A DNA stretch of 64,000 nt. It comes from Leptolyngbya sp. FACHB-321 (GTDB taxonomy: Bacteria > Cyanobacteriota > Cyanobacteriia > Leptolyngbyales > Leptolyngbyaceae). The notes beneath the pieces were generated by a model. The model was not told where the DNA came from. It saw nothing but the letters and a program-made list of their open reading frames with translations, and ran no database searches. Within the stretch, counting starts at the first letter, position 1; each line of letters opens with the position of its first letter. The translations under genes were made by a program, and so were the position numbers. The stretch covers positions 62,001 through 126,000 of the forward strand of contig NZ_JACJPI010000090.1 in assembly GCF_014695975.1 (NCBI RefSeq), in the 5' to 3' direction. Of the stretch, positions 8,141 through 16,781 are shown piece by piece.

Positions 8141-9583
8141 ATGGATCAGAAGCTTACTTCACTAGATGCTCTTAATGATCGGTCTGCCTCTGAAGCTAAA
8201 CCCATTTTTTGGTTAGTTGGTGTTAGTGCAGTCGTGCTTTTTCTTGCTAGTAGCATACGCCACATTTTGTTTCATTCGGCTGCGTTTGACCTAGGTTATT
8301 TCGATCAGGCTCTTTATTTAATTAGCCAGGGACAACCGCCGGTTGTCTCTTTTTGGGGCTTCCATTTCTTAGGGGGACATGCAGATTGGATACTGTATCT
8401 GCTAGCACCGCTCTACAAAATCTACCCAAGCGTTTATTGGCTCTTGGCTCTACAGGCGATCGCGCTTTCCTTAGGAGTCATCCCAACATGGCTGTTAGCC
8501 AAACAAGCTGGAGTAAAACCAGGGCAGGCGATCGCGATCGCGGTAGTATATCTTCTCTATCCGTTAGTTTTTAACATTAACCTGTTTGACTTTCACCCTG
8601 AAGTGCTGGCGTTGCCCGTGCTTTTAGCGGTCGTTTTAGCTGCGCGCCAAAACCGACCGCTCTGGTTTACACTGGGTACTCTTTTCATTTTGGGCTGTCG
8701 GGATGCGCTCTCACTGACCGTTGCGGCAATGGGCGTATGGCTCTTACTAGTAGAAAGAAAACGGCTGTGTGGCGCGATCGCTCTTGGCACTGGAACGGCA
8801 TGGTTTTTGCTAGCGACACAGGTTGTGATTCCGCACTTTAGACCGTTTGGAGTTGAAGCCGTCGCTCGGTATGCAGGACTAGGCAACTCCGTTTTAGACA
8901 TTGCCAAAAATATCTTTCTTCAGCCAAACTTAGTCTTAAATCGTCTCTTTTCACTGCCTAATTTAGAATATCTTTGCTTGTTATTCATACCTGTTCTGTG
9001 GGGGCTGTCGCTGAAGCATCTTGCACCATTGCTAGCAGCAGTACCGCAACTGTCGATGAATTTACTCACAGTCTATCAGCCGCAAAAAGATCTAGTTCAT
9101 CAATATTCTGTACCAATTTTACCGTTTCTTTTGTTAGCAATTATTGCTGCTGTAGCAAACGATAAAAGCTGGATTCGGAATCGACGTGGCATGATTTTGT
9201 GGTCACTAATTGCCTTTTTAGCATTAGCAAAGTATGACTTTTTCTTTGGGCGTTATCTGAAAAAATTAGATACCTGGCAGGCAACACGAGAAGCGATCGC
9301 ACAAATACAACCGGCAGCCAGCGTTTTGACCAGTGCTCAAATTGTGCCGCACTTAACACATCGTCCTACAGTGCAATTCGAGCTTAACCACTTTAAAACT
9401 GCGGCATTGCATAATAATTTCAACTACGTTTTATTAGACACTCGCCACCCTGGGATGAGTTGTTCAAAGGAGTGTCTGACTACGTTGCTGAGTCAGCTTC
9501 AGCAGAGTGCAGCTTATCAGCTAGCCTATCAGCGCGATGACGTTTATTTGTTTGTCCAACCTGTTGTTAAAAAGCCTGTGTGA
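8141..9583 (+). CDS. DUF2079 multi-pass membrane protein
   Basis: The product has 480 residues and about nine to ten hydrophobic segments across its length. The N-terminal loop after the first helix reads HSAAFDLGYFDQALYLISQGQPP, then FHFLGGHADWILYLLAP, which is the signature block of DUF2079, a GT-C-like membrane family. An acidic Asp in the first periplasmic loop is the catalytic residue in GT-C glycosyltransferases, so a lipid-linked sugar transferase is possible, but no function is established. The C-terminal ~90 residues are soluble. It is followed after 62 bases by the DUF3318 gene on the same strand. Confidence 0.8.
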   Translation: MDQKLTSLDALNDRSASEAKPIFWLVGVSAVVLFLASSIRHILFHSAAFDLGYFDQALYLISQGQPPVVSFWGFHFLGGHADWILYLLAPLYKIYPSVYWLLALQAIALSLGVIPTWLLAKQAGVKPGQAIAIAVVYLLYPLVFNINLFDFHPEVLALPVLLAVVLAARQNRPLWFTLGTLFILGCRDALSLTVAAMGVWLLLVERKRLCGAIALGTGTAWFLLATQVVIPHFRPFGVEAVARYAGLGNSVLDIAKNIFLQPNLVLNRLFSLPNLEYLCLLFIPVLWGLSLKHLAPLLAAVPQLSMNLLTVYQPQKDLVHQYSVPILPFLLLAIIAAVANDKSWIRNRRGMILWSLIAFLALAKYDFFFGRYLKKLDTWQATREAIAQIQPAASVLTSAQIVPHLTHRPTVQFELNHFKTAALHNNFNYVLLDTRHPGMSCSKECLTTLLSQLQQSAAYQLAYQRDDVYLFVQPVVKKPV

Positions 9584-9645
9584 GCGCCAGCCTTAATGGG
9601 CGTTCGTGCGACAATTCACACAGGTGAAGATATACAGCAACCGCT

Positions 9646-10251
9646 ATGAACCCAGATTTTGAGATGCGCCGCCTTCTGGATGTCATGCCAGCCTCCGGTC
9701 GCATGGCGACAAAGCTTGTCAGCAAGCCTGAACAACGGGTCGTGGTAGACAGCACCTTTCCGATGCCCTGGGTGAGCGATCGCCCAATTTGGATTAACTT
9801 TGACCTTTGGGATCGTCTCTCTCGACCACAGCGCGATTTGCTGATTCTCCGTACGGTGAGTTGGCTGACGGGTGTGAAGTGGTTTCGTCCCAGTCTTTAC
9901 CAGGGTGTAGTGCTGGCGGGTGTTGTCGGGGGCATCGTGGAACTGGTGCAGGGTGATCCCGTTGGCATTATTGCAGCAAGCGGCTTAACTGCAATCGCGG
10001 GTGCCCAAATCTGGCGCGCCAACCGAAGTACTCAAACGGAACTTGATGCCGATGAAGCTGCCCTTCGAGTTGCCCAACGACGTGGTTACGAAGAACCAGA
10101 AGCTGCTCGTCACCTGTTAAGCGCTATCGAAGCGGTCGCTGAAATCGAAGGACGATCGCTTAACTTTATCGAACTCCTGCGATCACAAAATCTCCGCTCG
10201 CTTGCTGGCGTATCCCCCGTCGGAGTACCAGATCGAGTGCGACAAAACTAG
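9646..10251 (+). CDS. DUF3318 family protein (cyanobacterial)
   Basis: The product has 201 residues. The N-terminal part FEMRRLLDVMPASGRM and PMPWVSDRPIWINFDLWDRLSRPQRDLL is the conserved DUF3318 block. A hydrophobic stretch at ~88-122 (YQGVVLAGVVGGIVELVQG, then PVGIIAASGLTAIAGA) forms one or two membrane helices. The C-terminus is soluble and Glu/Arg rich. The family is essentially restricted to cyanobacteria and has no known role. The DLLILRTVSWLTG segment resembles the surroundings of integral-membrane metallopeptidases, but no HExxH motif is present. It is convergent with the glycosyltransferase gene. Confidence 0.85.
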   Translation: MNPDFEMRRLLDVMPASGRMATKLVSKPEQRVVVDSTFPMPWVSDRPIWINFDLWDRLSRPQRDLLILRTVSWLTGVKWFRPSLYQGVVLAGVVGGIVELVQGDPVGIIAASGLTAIAGAQIWRANRSTQTELDADEAALRVAQRRGYEEPEAARHLLSAIEAVAEIEGRSLNFIELLRSQNLRSLAGVSPVGVPDRVRQN

Positions 10252-10264
10252 AAAGTAGGACGGC

Positions 10265-10368
10265 GAAACGTGAGTAAGGAGTAGAGAGAAGGAGCGGCAA
10301 GGCTAAGGATAAAGGCTAAATTAATCTAAAACTTTCATCCTCCATCCCTTCTCCTTCATCCCTCCCCC
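10265..10368. repeat. Purine-rich / pyrimidine-rich low-complexity element
   Basis: A purine-rich half (GTAAGGAGTAGAGAGAAGGAG, 10274 onward) is followed by a pyrimidine-rich half (CATCCTCCATCCCTTCTCC, 10336 onward) containing a CTCCTTC complement, so it can fold as an imperfect hairpin. It lies between two convergent genes and contains the stop codon of the glycosyltransferase gene. It is one of several such elements in this window. Confidence 0.5.
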
Positions 10369-11825
10369 TGATGAATCGTCTTCACCCATTTCAAACGTTT
10401 AGGGCGAATTGAAAGACGGATGGTTGTTACAGAGACCACGGGCAGCCAGTGGAACATATAGATTGTGCCAAAAACAGTATGGAACAGCAGCCGCATCGAA
10501 GAAAGAAGCACTGTGCCTAGTTCAGCACGTTTGGCACGCAACCTTCCACTTTGAGGGAGTGGCTCTTGCTGTAAGTGCCTTGACTGCGATCGAATCTGAC
10601 GCAAACCTGCCACCGTACCTAAAATAGACAACACCAGTGTCAAGGTTGTCAGCGGAGTCACCAACAGCGGACGATTGCGAAGTAACGACATCAAAAGATC
10701 TGGCACAATCGCGGTTGGCAGCAAATACTGAATCACCCAGAACATGAGTAGATCGATCGTTTTGCCCGTGCCCATCTTGTTCTGCACGATCGGTTGCCAG
10801 TAATCAAGATAGCGTTGGTAGCCGCCTTCAGCCCAACGGCTGCGTTGATGCCAGAGCGAGACTGCCTGCGTTACGCCCTCTTCTTCGACGGCTGGTAGCG
10901 CCATAAAGTCCACATCCCACTGGGCAAGATGCAAACGAAACGTGAGATCTAGATCATCCGTAATCGTTGCTTCGTTCCAGCCACCACAAAGTTCTAGCGC
11001 CTCACGACGGACAAACTGACCATTACCGCGCAGTTCACCAATGCCACCGATCGCAATTCGTTGCCGCTGATAGAACGAATCCAGCGCCATTTCTGCAACC
11101 TGACCATACGTCCAGCCATTCTCAAACCCGTTAGACACTGACTTGCGAACCTGAACAGCACCCAGTTCTCTGCGCTTAAAGAGTGGTAAAACTCGCCGCA
11201 GCATATCGTGTGACACCTGGGCATCGGCATCAAACACGGCAATAATCTCACCTTTTGTCAACGGCAAGACCTGATTCAGCGCACCCGACTTACCACCGCC
11301 AGCATTCGCTGGACGATAAAACACCCGTAGCTGCTGATACTGCTGCTCTAGCTGTTTTAGCAAGGCAGGAGTTTGGTCAGTGCTATTGTCGTCAATCACC
11401 CAAAGTTCGTAACAATGGGTCGGATAGTCCAGTGCACAGAGCGTCTTGACCAGTCTGGCAATCACTGCCGCTTCATTTTTTGCCGCTACGAGAATGGATA
11501 CAAGCGGCAAGACATCATCTGCCTCACTTAACAGGGGGGTTGGCGTCGCCAGCGGACGAGCCAGAAAGATCCGTGTCGCCTGGATAGCCATCAGGGTCGT
11601 TAAGCCAACAACAACCCAATAGCCCCAGGTAACAAGGTGCAGCGCGATTGTGCCGCTCCAAATAACAACCAGCGAAATTGCTGCTCTCCGCCGTCGGTTA
11701 TCACCCCGCTCAGGTTGACTTGATGCACTCTCCACTTCGGGGAGATCAGATAGATCGACAAACAACGAGTCAAGCGGTTCAAGCTCGCTGTAAGAATCGT
11801 TTTCGGGCCAGGAACTCTCCGGCAT
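10356..11825 (-). CDS. mgdA: Family 2 glycosyltransferase, probably beta-monoglucosyldiacylglycerol synthase
   Basis: The product has 489 residues. An acidic N-terminal tail (1-43) precedes two membrane helices (~48-88). The GT2 catalytic domain follows, with WVIDDNSTD (DD at 145-146), VFDADAQ (DxD at 199-201), TDDLD at 289-293 and QRSRW at 327-331. Two or more C-terminal membrane helices end the protein. This architecture and the N-terminus resemble the cyanobacterial enzyme that transfers glucose from UDP-glucose to diacylglycerol, the first step of galactolipid synthesis (assignment from memory, not from a search). A general cellulose-synthase-like GT2 is the alternative. Its start overlaps the upstream radical SAM frame by 47 bases, implying co-translation. 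Confidence 0.75.
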   Translation of the reverse strand: MPESSWPENDSYSELEPLDSLFVDLSDLPEVESASSQPERGDNRRRRAAISLVVIWSGTIALHLVTWGYWVVVGLTTLMAIQATRIFLARPLATPTPLLSEADDVLPLVSILVAAKNEAAVIARLVKTLCALDYPTHCYELWVIDDNSTDQTPALLKQLEQQYQQLRVFYRPANAGGGKSGALNQVLPLTKGEIIAVFDADAQVSHDMLRRVLPLFKRRELGAVQVRKSVSNGFENGWTYGQVAEMALDSFYQRQRIAIGGIGELRGNGQFVRREALELCGGWNEATITDDLDLTFRLHLAQWDVDFMALPAVEEEGVTQAVSLWHQRSRWAEGGYQRYLDYWQPIVQNKMGTGKTIDLLMFWVIQYLLPTAIVPDLLMSLLRNRPLLVTPLTTLTLVLSILGTVAGLRQIRSQSRHLQQEPLPQSGRLRAKRAELGTVLLSSMRLLFHTVFGTIYMFHWLPVVSVTTIRLSIRPKRLKWVKTIHQGEG

Positions 11826-12753
11826 AAGTTACTTGATTCAACCACCAATATTTATCTAAACCTTTGAAGAAGCTTGGAATGAGATAACACCAAACCGTGC
11901 AGCCTTCACACACGGATAGCTTACCTTGAGATTGGCGATAGTCTTCCACAACTTCGGACTGCTTGTACAGGTCATACAGTCGTCCTTCGATCGGCAAACC
12001 TGTTTGAGCAAAGTGATAACAGGGCAAAAGCAGTTCATCATTAGGCGAAATAGCAATGACCGCATCAACGGCTTTACAGCGGGGATTGCTGGTATCGTTG
12101 CCGCCTGCTTCAATAAACGCTAAGGCTGCTTTGTTATAGCCCACATTGCTGTAGCGCTTAGCAGCCACTTCGATCGCCGTTACCAGCTCCGGAGTCGGAT
12201 TTTTCTTTGAGTTGTAATTGCTGTGTGCCGTAAATGCCGGGTTGAGCCAGACTCGTGCTTCTAGCTGTTGCCCCAGTTCCGCCACTTCTCCAATACGTTC
12301 GTAGTTTTGGGCAGTCACCGTATGGTTTAAAACCGGATGTTCGCCGAGTGAATGAGCAAGCTGCACTGACTCAACCAACGTGTCAAAAATTTTCACGCCC
12401 CTCGATTGGTCATGCGTTTCAGCATCAGCACCATCTAGCGAGAAGTTCAGAAAATCGACCAACCCCTTCATTTCGTGTGCCCGCTTGGGGTAGAGGATGG
12501 TGTTAGTCGTCATGCTCGTCACAAAGCCTTGCCGCTTAGCTTCAGCAAAAATTTGTCCAACATCGGTTCGCAGTAGTGGTTCTCCACCTGTAAAGTCTAC
12601 ATACTTCACATTCAGCCGCCGCAGATCAGCTAAATTGCGGCGAATGGTGTCAAAATCTGCCTCTTTTTTCGGCTCTAACGCCCAAATGTCACAAAAGTGA
12701 CACCGTGCATTGCAACGGTAGGTTAGATAATAATTTGCAACCAGAGGTGCCAT
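11779..12753 (-). CDS. Radical SAM protein with C-terminal Cys cluster (SPASM-like)
   Basis: The product has 324 residues from the ATG at 12753. The longer open frame to 12810 begins at a non-ATG codon and adds a non-homologous lead. CNARCHFC at residues ~14-21 is the CxxxCxxC motif that binds the catalytic 4Fe-4S cluster. TGGEPLLR (the GGE motif) and LNFSLDGAD follow as in SAM-binding barrels. The C-terminus has spaced Cys residues (NPRCK, LLPCYHF, CEGCTVWC) that could hold an auxiliary cluster. The substrate is unknown; relatives modify lipids, hopanoids or peptides. The reading frame overlaps the start of the glycolipid synthase-like gene by 47 bases, which suggests a shared pathway (inference). 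Confidence 0.82.
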   Translation of the reverse strand: MAPLVANYYLTYRCNARCHFCDIWALEPKKEADFDTIRRNLADLRRLNVKYVDFTGGEPLLRTDVGQIFAEAKRQGFVTSMTTNTILYPKRAHEMKGLVDFLNFSLDGADAETHDQSRGVKIFDTLVESVQLAHSLGEHPVLNHTVTAQNYERIGEVAELGQQLEARVWLNPAFTAHSNYNSKKNPTPELVTAIEVAAKRYSNVGYNKAALAFIEAGGNDTSNPRCKAVDAVIAISPNDELLLPCYHFAQTGLPIEGRLYDLYKQSEVVEDYRQSQGKLSVCEGCTVWCYLIPSFFKGLDKYWWLNQVTYAGEFLARKRFLQRA

Positions 12754-13358
12754 AACTTGTTTAACGTTTAGTCTCCGCTGAGAACTACAGTAGTCTGCTG
12801 AGAACCACAATAGGTCGAACAGTTACAGAAAACAAGCGCCTTGCATACAACATTAGCACCATGCCTCCTACCTGTAGACCTTATTGTGGCAAGTGTGGTA
12901 TCCGATATCAGGCGCGAACCCAAACTCCTTCGCCTTCAGGCTGTCGAGGAACGAAGTCAATGTAGCAGACGGCACTGTTGCAAAAGGAACGGGATCTCAT
13001 TTTATGCAGATCGATTCTTGATTTTGGGCACACTACGGCAGGCAGAAAATCAGTGTGCCTGATCACGGCGAAAGAAACTGGCTTCATCTAGCCTGATGTC
13101 GGTCAACAGCTTATGCTTGCTACCTGTGCTTGCCGATGCGGATACGTGCTGCAAACAGTACCGTCGTTCAAACGACAGTCCAGAGAAATTGGGGCAACAC
13201 GCGTCGGCAGCGATCGCGGTTTGAGTTAAAATCACTGGCAGTCTGAGCATTCCTACTGCCAAAGCTCTTTCGCACAGCATCACAACGCCTTCTCGAAACG
13301 CGCTGAGTCTCCTACCCAACTGCATTTTCCACCTGACAGCACTCTAGGAAGATTGACT
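12754..13358. other. 605-base intergenic region with an inverted repeat
   Basis: No coding sequence is supported; short open frames on both strands show no recognisable family pattern. GGCACACT at 13027-13034 and AGTGTGCC at 13052-13059 form an 8-bp inverted repeat with a 17-base loop, without a T-run. The region holds divergent promoters for the radical SAM operon and the 125-residue gene. AGGAAG just before 13359 is a ribosome-binding site. Confidence 0.45.
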
Positions 13359-13736
13359 ATGTCTATCGACAAACTTCAACCCGCCCCCAACCAGCACGTA
13401 GGCGTTTATGCACCCTACTATCCGCAGGCAGCAAAGCGATCACACCTGCCCCTGGCAATCAGCCTCTACCAAAAAGGTTCGCTAGAAGGTCAGCGCAAAA
13501 TTGAGGGCGGTGAGAGCATCCCCTTCATTGCCACCTGGAATGTGTCGACCTTACCAGCTGACCTGACCCGCTGTCGCATTCAGTTTGACGGCAACTCAGA
13601 ACTCAGCTATGAACTCATGATGGCGAACTTTGAGTTCATTGATTTCCTCATCGACGTGATCCTAAATTTCAAGCGCGTTCACCTTGCAGACTTTTCGCAA
13701 TCGTTTTACCGCAAGTTAATGCGCTATGACGACTAG
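13359..13736 (+). CDS. Conserved hypothetical protein, upstream of Get3d group
   Basis: The product has 125 residues from the ATG at 13359, preceded by AGGAAG at good spacing; a TTG two codons earlier is possible. It has no signal peptide and no membrane helix. It looks like a small compact protein, with FIATWNVSTLPADLTRCRIQF and ELMMANFEFIDFLIDVILN as its most hydrophobic stretches. I do not recognise a family with known function. It is the first of three same-strand genes (this gene, DUF2358, Get3d), with a repeat-rich spacer after it. Confidence 0.7.
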   Translation: MSIDKLQPAPNQHVGVYAPYYPQAAKRSHLPLAISLYQKGSLEGQRKIEGGESIPFIATWNVSTLPADLTRCRIQFDGNSELSYELMMANFEFIDFLIDVILNFKRVHLADFSQSFYRKLMRYDD

Positions 13737-13740
13737 AGAG

Positions 13741-13886
13741 CGCTGGGTGAGGAGTGAGAGGAGAGGAATCAGGAGTCAGGACTCAAGGGAGTTTTTAGTT
13801 GTTAGTTATTAGAAGGAGTCAGGAACGGCTCATGAACTAACAACTAACAACTGGTTCAACTCAAAACTCAAAACCCTCTTCCCCCC
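13741..13886. repeat. Low-complexity repeat with TTAGTTGTTAG-type inverted repeat
   Basis: The sequence starts with purine-rich words (GTGAGGAGTGAGAGGAGAGG), then GTTGTTAGTTATTAG (13798-13812), which pairs with CTAACAACTAACAAC (13837-13851) at 14 of 15 positions. A pyrimidine-rich run leads to the start of the DUF2358 gene. Heptad-like GTTAGTT repeats of this kind are common between cyanobacterial genes. It could form a stable hairpin in the mRNA. Confidence 0.65.
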
Positions 13887-13888
13887 TC

Positions 13889-14275
13889 ATGGACATTCTC
13901 CAAATCCTTAAAGACGACTACCAGCGGTTTCCGGTTGACCAGACTTACAGCATCTACGCTAAGGATGTGTATTTCAAAGACCCGACAAGTGAGTTTCGGG
14001 GGGTCGATCGCTACCAACGCACGATCGCGTTTATCCAAGCCTGGTTTCGCCACTGCAAAATGGATTTGCATAAGATGCAACAAACAGGCAACATTATCCG
14101 CACTGACTGGACGTTGAGCTGGAATACACCGCTGCCCTGGCGTCCTCGCATCACTATTCCTGGCTGGAGCGAACTCACGCTCAATGCGGATGGCTTGATT
14201 GTCTCCCACCTCGACTACTGGCATTGTTCACGTTTGGATGTGTTGAAGCAGCACTTTCTGCCGAAAACTCGATAA
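13889..14275 (+). CDS. DUF2358 family protein (NTF2-like)
   Basis: The product has 128 residues. ILKDDYQRFPVDQTYSIYAKDVYFKDP at the N-terminus and GVDRYQRTIAFIQAWF are the DUF2358 pattern, found in cyanobacteria and chloroplast proteins of plants. The C-terminal LNADGLIVSHLDYWHCSRLDVLKQHF is typical of the NTF2-like cone fold. No catalytic function is known. It lies 41 bases upstream of the Get3d gene on the same strand, so the two are probably co-transcribed. Both are families retained in oxygenic phototrophs, which makes a functional link worth testing (inference). Confidence 0.85.
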   Translation: MDILQILKDDYQRFPVDQTYSIYAKDVYFKDPTSEFRGVDRYQRTIAFIQAWFRHCKMDLHKMQQTGNIIRTDWTLSWNTPLPWRPRITIPGWSELTLNADGLIVSHLDYWHCSRLDVLKQHFLPKTR

Positions 14276-14316
14276 AGTAAAAGAATGTAAACAATTCTCA
14301 GTAGGGTTCGATCGCC

Positions 14317-15507
14317 ATGCGCGTAATTTTGATGACGGGCAAAGGGGGCGTAGGCAAAACCTCTGTTGCTGCTGCCACTGGTTTGCGTTGCGCCGAACTT
14401 GGCTATCGCACCCTGGTTCTCAGTACCGATCCAGCACACTCTCTGGCAGACAGCTTTGATGTGGAACTGGGTCATGACCCCAAACTCGTGCGTCCTAACC
14501 TGTGGGGAGCCGAACTTGATGCGCTCAAGGAACTGGAAGGCAATTGGGGTGCCGTAAAGCGCTACATTACTCAGGTTTTGCAGGCACGGGGCATGGACGG
14601 GGTGCAGGCAGAAGAACTCGCAATCCTTCCTGGCATGGATGAAATTTTTGGCTTGGTGCGGATGAAGCGCCACTACGACGAGGGCGAGTACGATGTGCTG
14701 ATCATTGACTCTGCACCCACGGGAACCGCACTACGTCTGTTGAGCTTGCCAGAAGTTGGCGGTTGGTATATGCGGAAATTCTACAAGCCCTTTCAGGGAA
14801 TTTCTGTCGCCTTACGTCCGCTGGTAGAGCCACTGTTTCGACCGATCGCGGGCTTTTCTCTCCCCGATAAAGAGGTGATGGATGCGCCCTTCGAGTTCTA
14901 CGAGCAAATCGAAGCGCTGGAGAAAGTGCTGACTGATGCGACTAAAACCTCGGTGCGTCTGGTCATGAACCCTGAAAAAATGGTGATCAAAGAATCACTC
15001 CGTGCCCACGCTTACCTGAGCCTGTATAACGTGGCAACGGATATGGTGGTGGCAAACCGTATCCTACCCGATTCTGTCTCTGACCCCTTCTTCCAGCGCT
15101 GGAAGGAACAACAGCAGCAGTATCGTCAGGAAATCCACGAAAACTTCTCACCGCTACCGATTAAAGAAGTGCCGCTGTATTCGGAAGAGATGTGTGGGCT
15201 AGCAGCGCTCGATCGGCTCAAAGATACCCTCTACCCCAACAATGAAGATCCGGCGCAGGTTTACTACAAAGAAACCACGCTGCGAGTGGTGCAAGACAAA
15301 CAGCAGTACAGTCTGGAAGTGTATCTACCGGGCATTGAGAAGCACCAGATTGAACTGAGTAAATCTGGCGATGAGCTAAATATTCGCATTGGCAATCATC
15401 GTCGTAATCTGGTGCTGCCACAGTCGTTAGCTGCCCTGGAACCTGCGGGGGCAAAGATGGAAGATGATTACCTTAAAATCCGCTTTGCGAGTGTAGCCAA
15501 AGTTTAG
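14317..15507 (+). CDS. get3d: Get3d: ArsA/Get3-type ATPase with C-terminal alpha-crystallin-like domain
   Basis: The product has 396 residues. The deviant Walker [10 protein letters not shown] (residues ~8-16) is the signature of the ArsA/Get3 (SIMIBI) ATPases. [12 protein letters not shown] is switch I, and [21 protein letters not shown] is the Walker B/switch II and A-loop region. The last ~90 residues (from ~307) form a small heat-shock-protein/alpha-crystallin-like beta domain ([20 protein letters not shown]). This fusion defines Get3d, a paralogue kept in cyanobacteria and chloroplasts and distinct from tail-anchor-targeting Get3. The client protein is unknown. The Cys pair used for zinc binding in eukaryotic Get3 is not visible. 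Confidence 0.88.
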   Translation: MRVILMTGKGGVGKTSVAAATGLRCAELGYRTLVLSTDPAHSLADSFDVELGHDPKLVRPNLWGAELDALKELEGNWGAVKRYITQVLQARGMDGVQAEELAILPGMDEIFGLVRMKRHYDEGEYDVLIIDSAPTGTALRLLSLPEVGGWYMRKFYKPFQGISVALRPLVEPLFRPIAGFSLPDKEVMDAPFEFYEQIEALEKVLTDATKTSVRLVMNPEKMVIKESLRAHAYLSLYNVATDMVVANRILPDSVSDPFFQRWKEQQQQYRQEIHENFSPLPIKEVPLYSEEMCGLAALDRLKDTLYPNNEDPAQVYYKETTLRVVQDKQQYSLEVYLPGIEKHQIELSKSGDELNIRIGNHRRNLVLPQSLAALEPAGAKMEDDYLKIRFASVAKV

Positions 15508-15593
15508 AGATGTTGGAGCGATCGACCTCAACAATTGTCTGGCTGCCTAGTCCATGTTTCACTCGGCAGTTACAGGATGTGCTCTCTAGTAGA

Positions 15594-16775
15594 CTATTGC
15601 CGGGATAAGCGCTGTATTTTTTGACCGCCTAGAAGTGCATGGGTTTCGGCTAGAAGCTGGGGAATTTTGTCGGCGTGGGGACTCTGCGCGAGGCATGGCT
15701 GCAAATTGAGGTCTGCCACCCGATCGCCATTCGCACCCGGAAACCAGTGCCCGCCTTGCCCCAGCAAGTTGTACCGCATCTTGGCATAGTCCACCATGTC
15801 GTAGGCAAGCGCTAGATTTCTTAACCACAGCATCACCGGGATGTTCAGCCCTCCAGGCGTTTCTGCTAGCGTTGGTAGACCAATGTGCCAGGTTTGCATC
15901 CAATCTGCACCAAGACGGTCGATCGCTGCCTGCTCCAACCGCTCTAGGATAGGCGGCAGCACGTCCGAAGCATAATCCAGGTAGGCTAGCGTCTTCAAAT
16001 GTTCATCAAAATCTTGAGGGTTGGCAGCACCAATGCTTAATGTATGCACTTGGGGATGGCTTAAGCAAAACAGGTCATTGAAGACGATCGGACTCAGCGG
16101 TGCACACAGATTTACCAAACGTTGCGGCGGCTTAAAGAGCATTCCACCCTTTTCAGAAGGGCTGATGATAAAAACGCCCATGTCATGCCGAGCCGCAGCT
16201 TCAATCGCAGACCAGTTCGTCTGGTTGATGTAGTACCAATGCAAATTTATGTAGTCGAACTGATTAGTGGCGATCGTCTGCTCAATCACATCAGTGGGTC
16301 CATGCGTTGAGAAGCCGACAAACCGAACTTTGCCCTGCCTTTGCAAAGCACGAACAACATCCAGGCAGCCACCAGGACGGATACAAAAGTCCAGTAGCTC
16401 GGGCGTGTTGATGCCATGCAGCCCCAGCAAGTCAACGTGATCAAGCTTCAGGTACGACAGCGACTGGTCAAACGTACGCCGAAAGGCTTTGGCATCGGCA
16501 ACAGGCGAAATTTTCGTTTGGACAATGAGTTTCTCGCGTGGCAGCGTCGGTAAGATTTGCCCCAACTGCATTTCCGAGGTGCCGTAGCCGCGCGCAGTTT
16601 CAATGTGGTTGATGCCTACGTCGAGCGATCGTCGGATGGTTGCCTCCAGGTTTGCCTGACTATCAGCCGGAATCTGCTTCGGTGAGACATCCTGCCACTT
16701 GTGTTGGTATCTCATGCCGCCACACGAAAAAACAGGCATGGCTAACTCTGTGCGTCCAAACCGACGGTATTGCAT
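15594..16775 (-). CDS. Aldo/keto reductase
   Basis: The product has 393 residues. YRRFGRTELAMPVFSCGGMRY is the typical N-terminus. GINHIETARGYGTSE carries the catalytic Tyr but has Glu where most aldo/keto reductases have the catalytic Asp. IVQTKISP holds the Lys and LLGLHGIN the His of the tetrad. The barrel ends near residue 270. A further ~110 residues (from DVLPPILERL) resemble the C-terminal part of ferredoxin-associated AKR proteins but lack a CxxCxxC cluster motif. NAD(P)H-dependent reduction of a carbonyl is expected; the substrate is unknown. It is followed (upstream on the minus strand) by the glyoxalase-like gene with a 6-base gap, so an operon is likely. Confidence 0.85.
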   Translation of the reverse strand: MQYRRFGRTELAMPVFSCGGMRYQHKWQDVSPKQIPADSQANLEATIRRSLDVGINHIETARGYGTSEMQLGQILPTLPREKLIVQTKISPVADAKAFRRTFDQSLSYLKLDHVDLLGLHGINTPELLDFCIRPGGCLDVVRALQRQGKVRFVGFSTHGPTDVIEQTIATNQFDYINLHWYYINQTNWSAIEAAARHDMGVFIISPSEKGGMLFKPPQRLVNLCAPLSPIVFNDLFCLSHPQVHTLSIGAANPQDFDEHLKTLAYLDYASDVLPPILERLEQAAIDRLGADWMQTWHIGLPTLAETPGGLNIPVMLWLRNLALAYDMVDYAKMRYNLLGQGGHWFPGANGDRVADLNLQPCLAQSPHADKIPQLLAETHALLGGQKIQRLSRQ

Positions 16776-16781
16776 GAGGCC

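Noticed and set aside
12841-13325. Short open frames on both strands between the radical SAM and Get3d groups
   Set aside because: No family-like sequence, no ribosome-binding site and overlapping each other on opposite strands; treated as non-coding.
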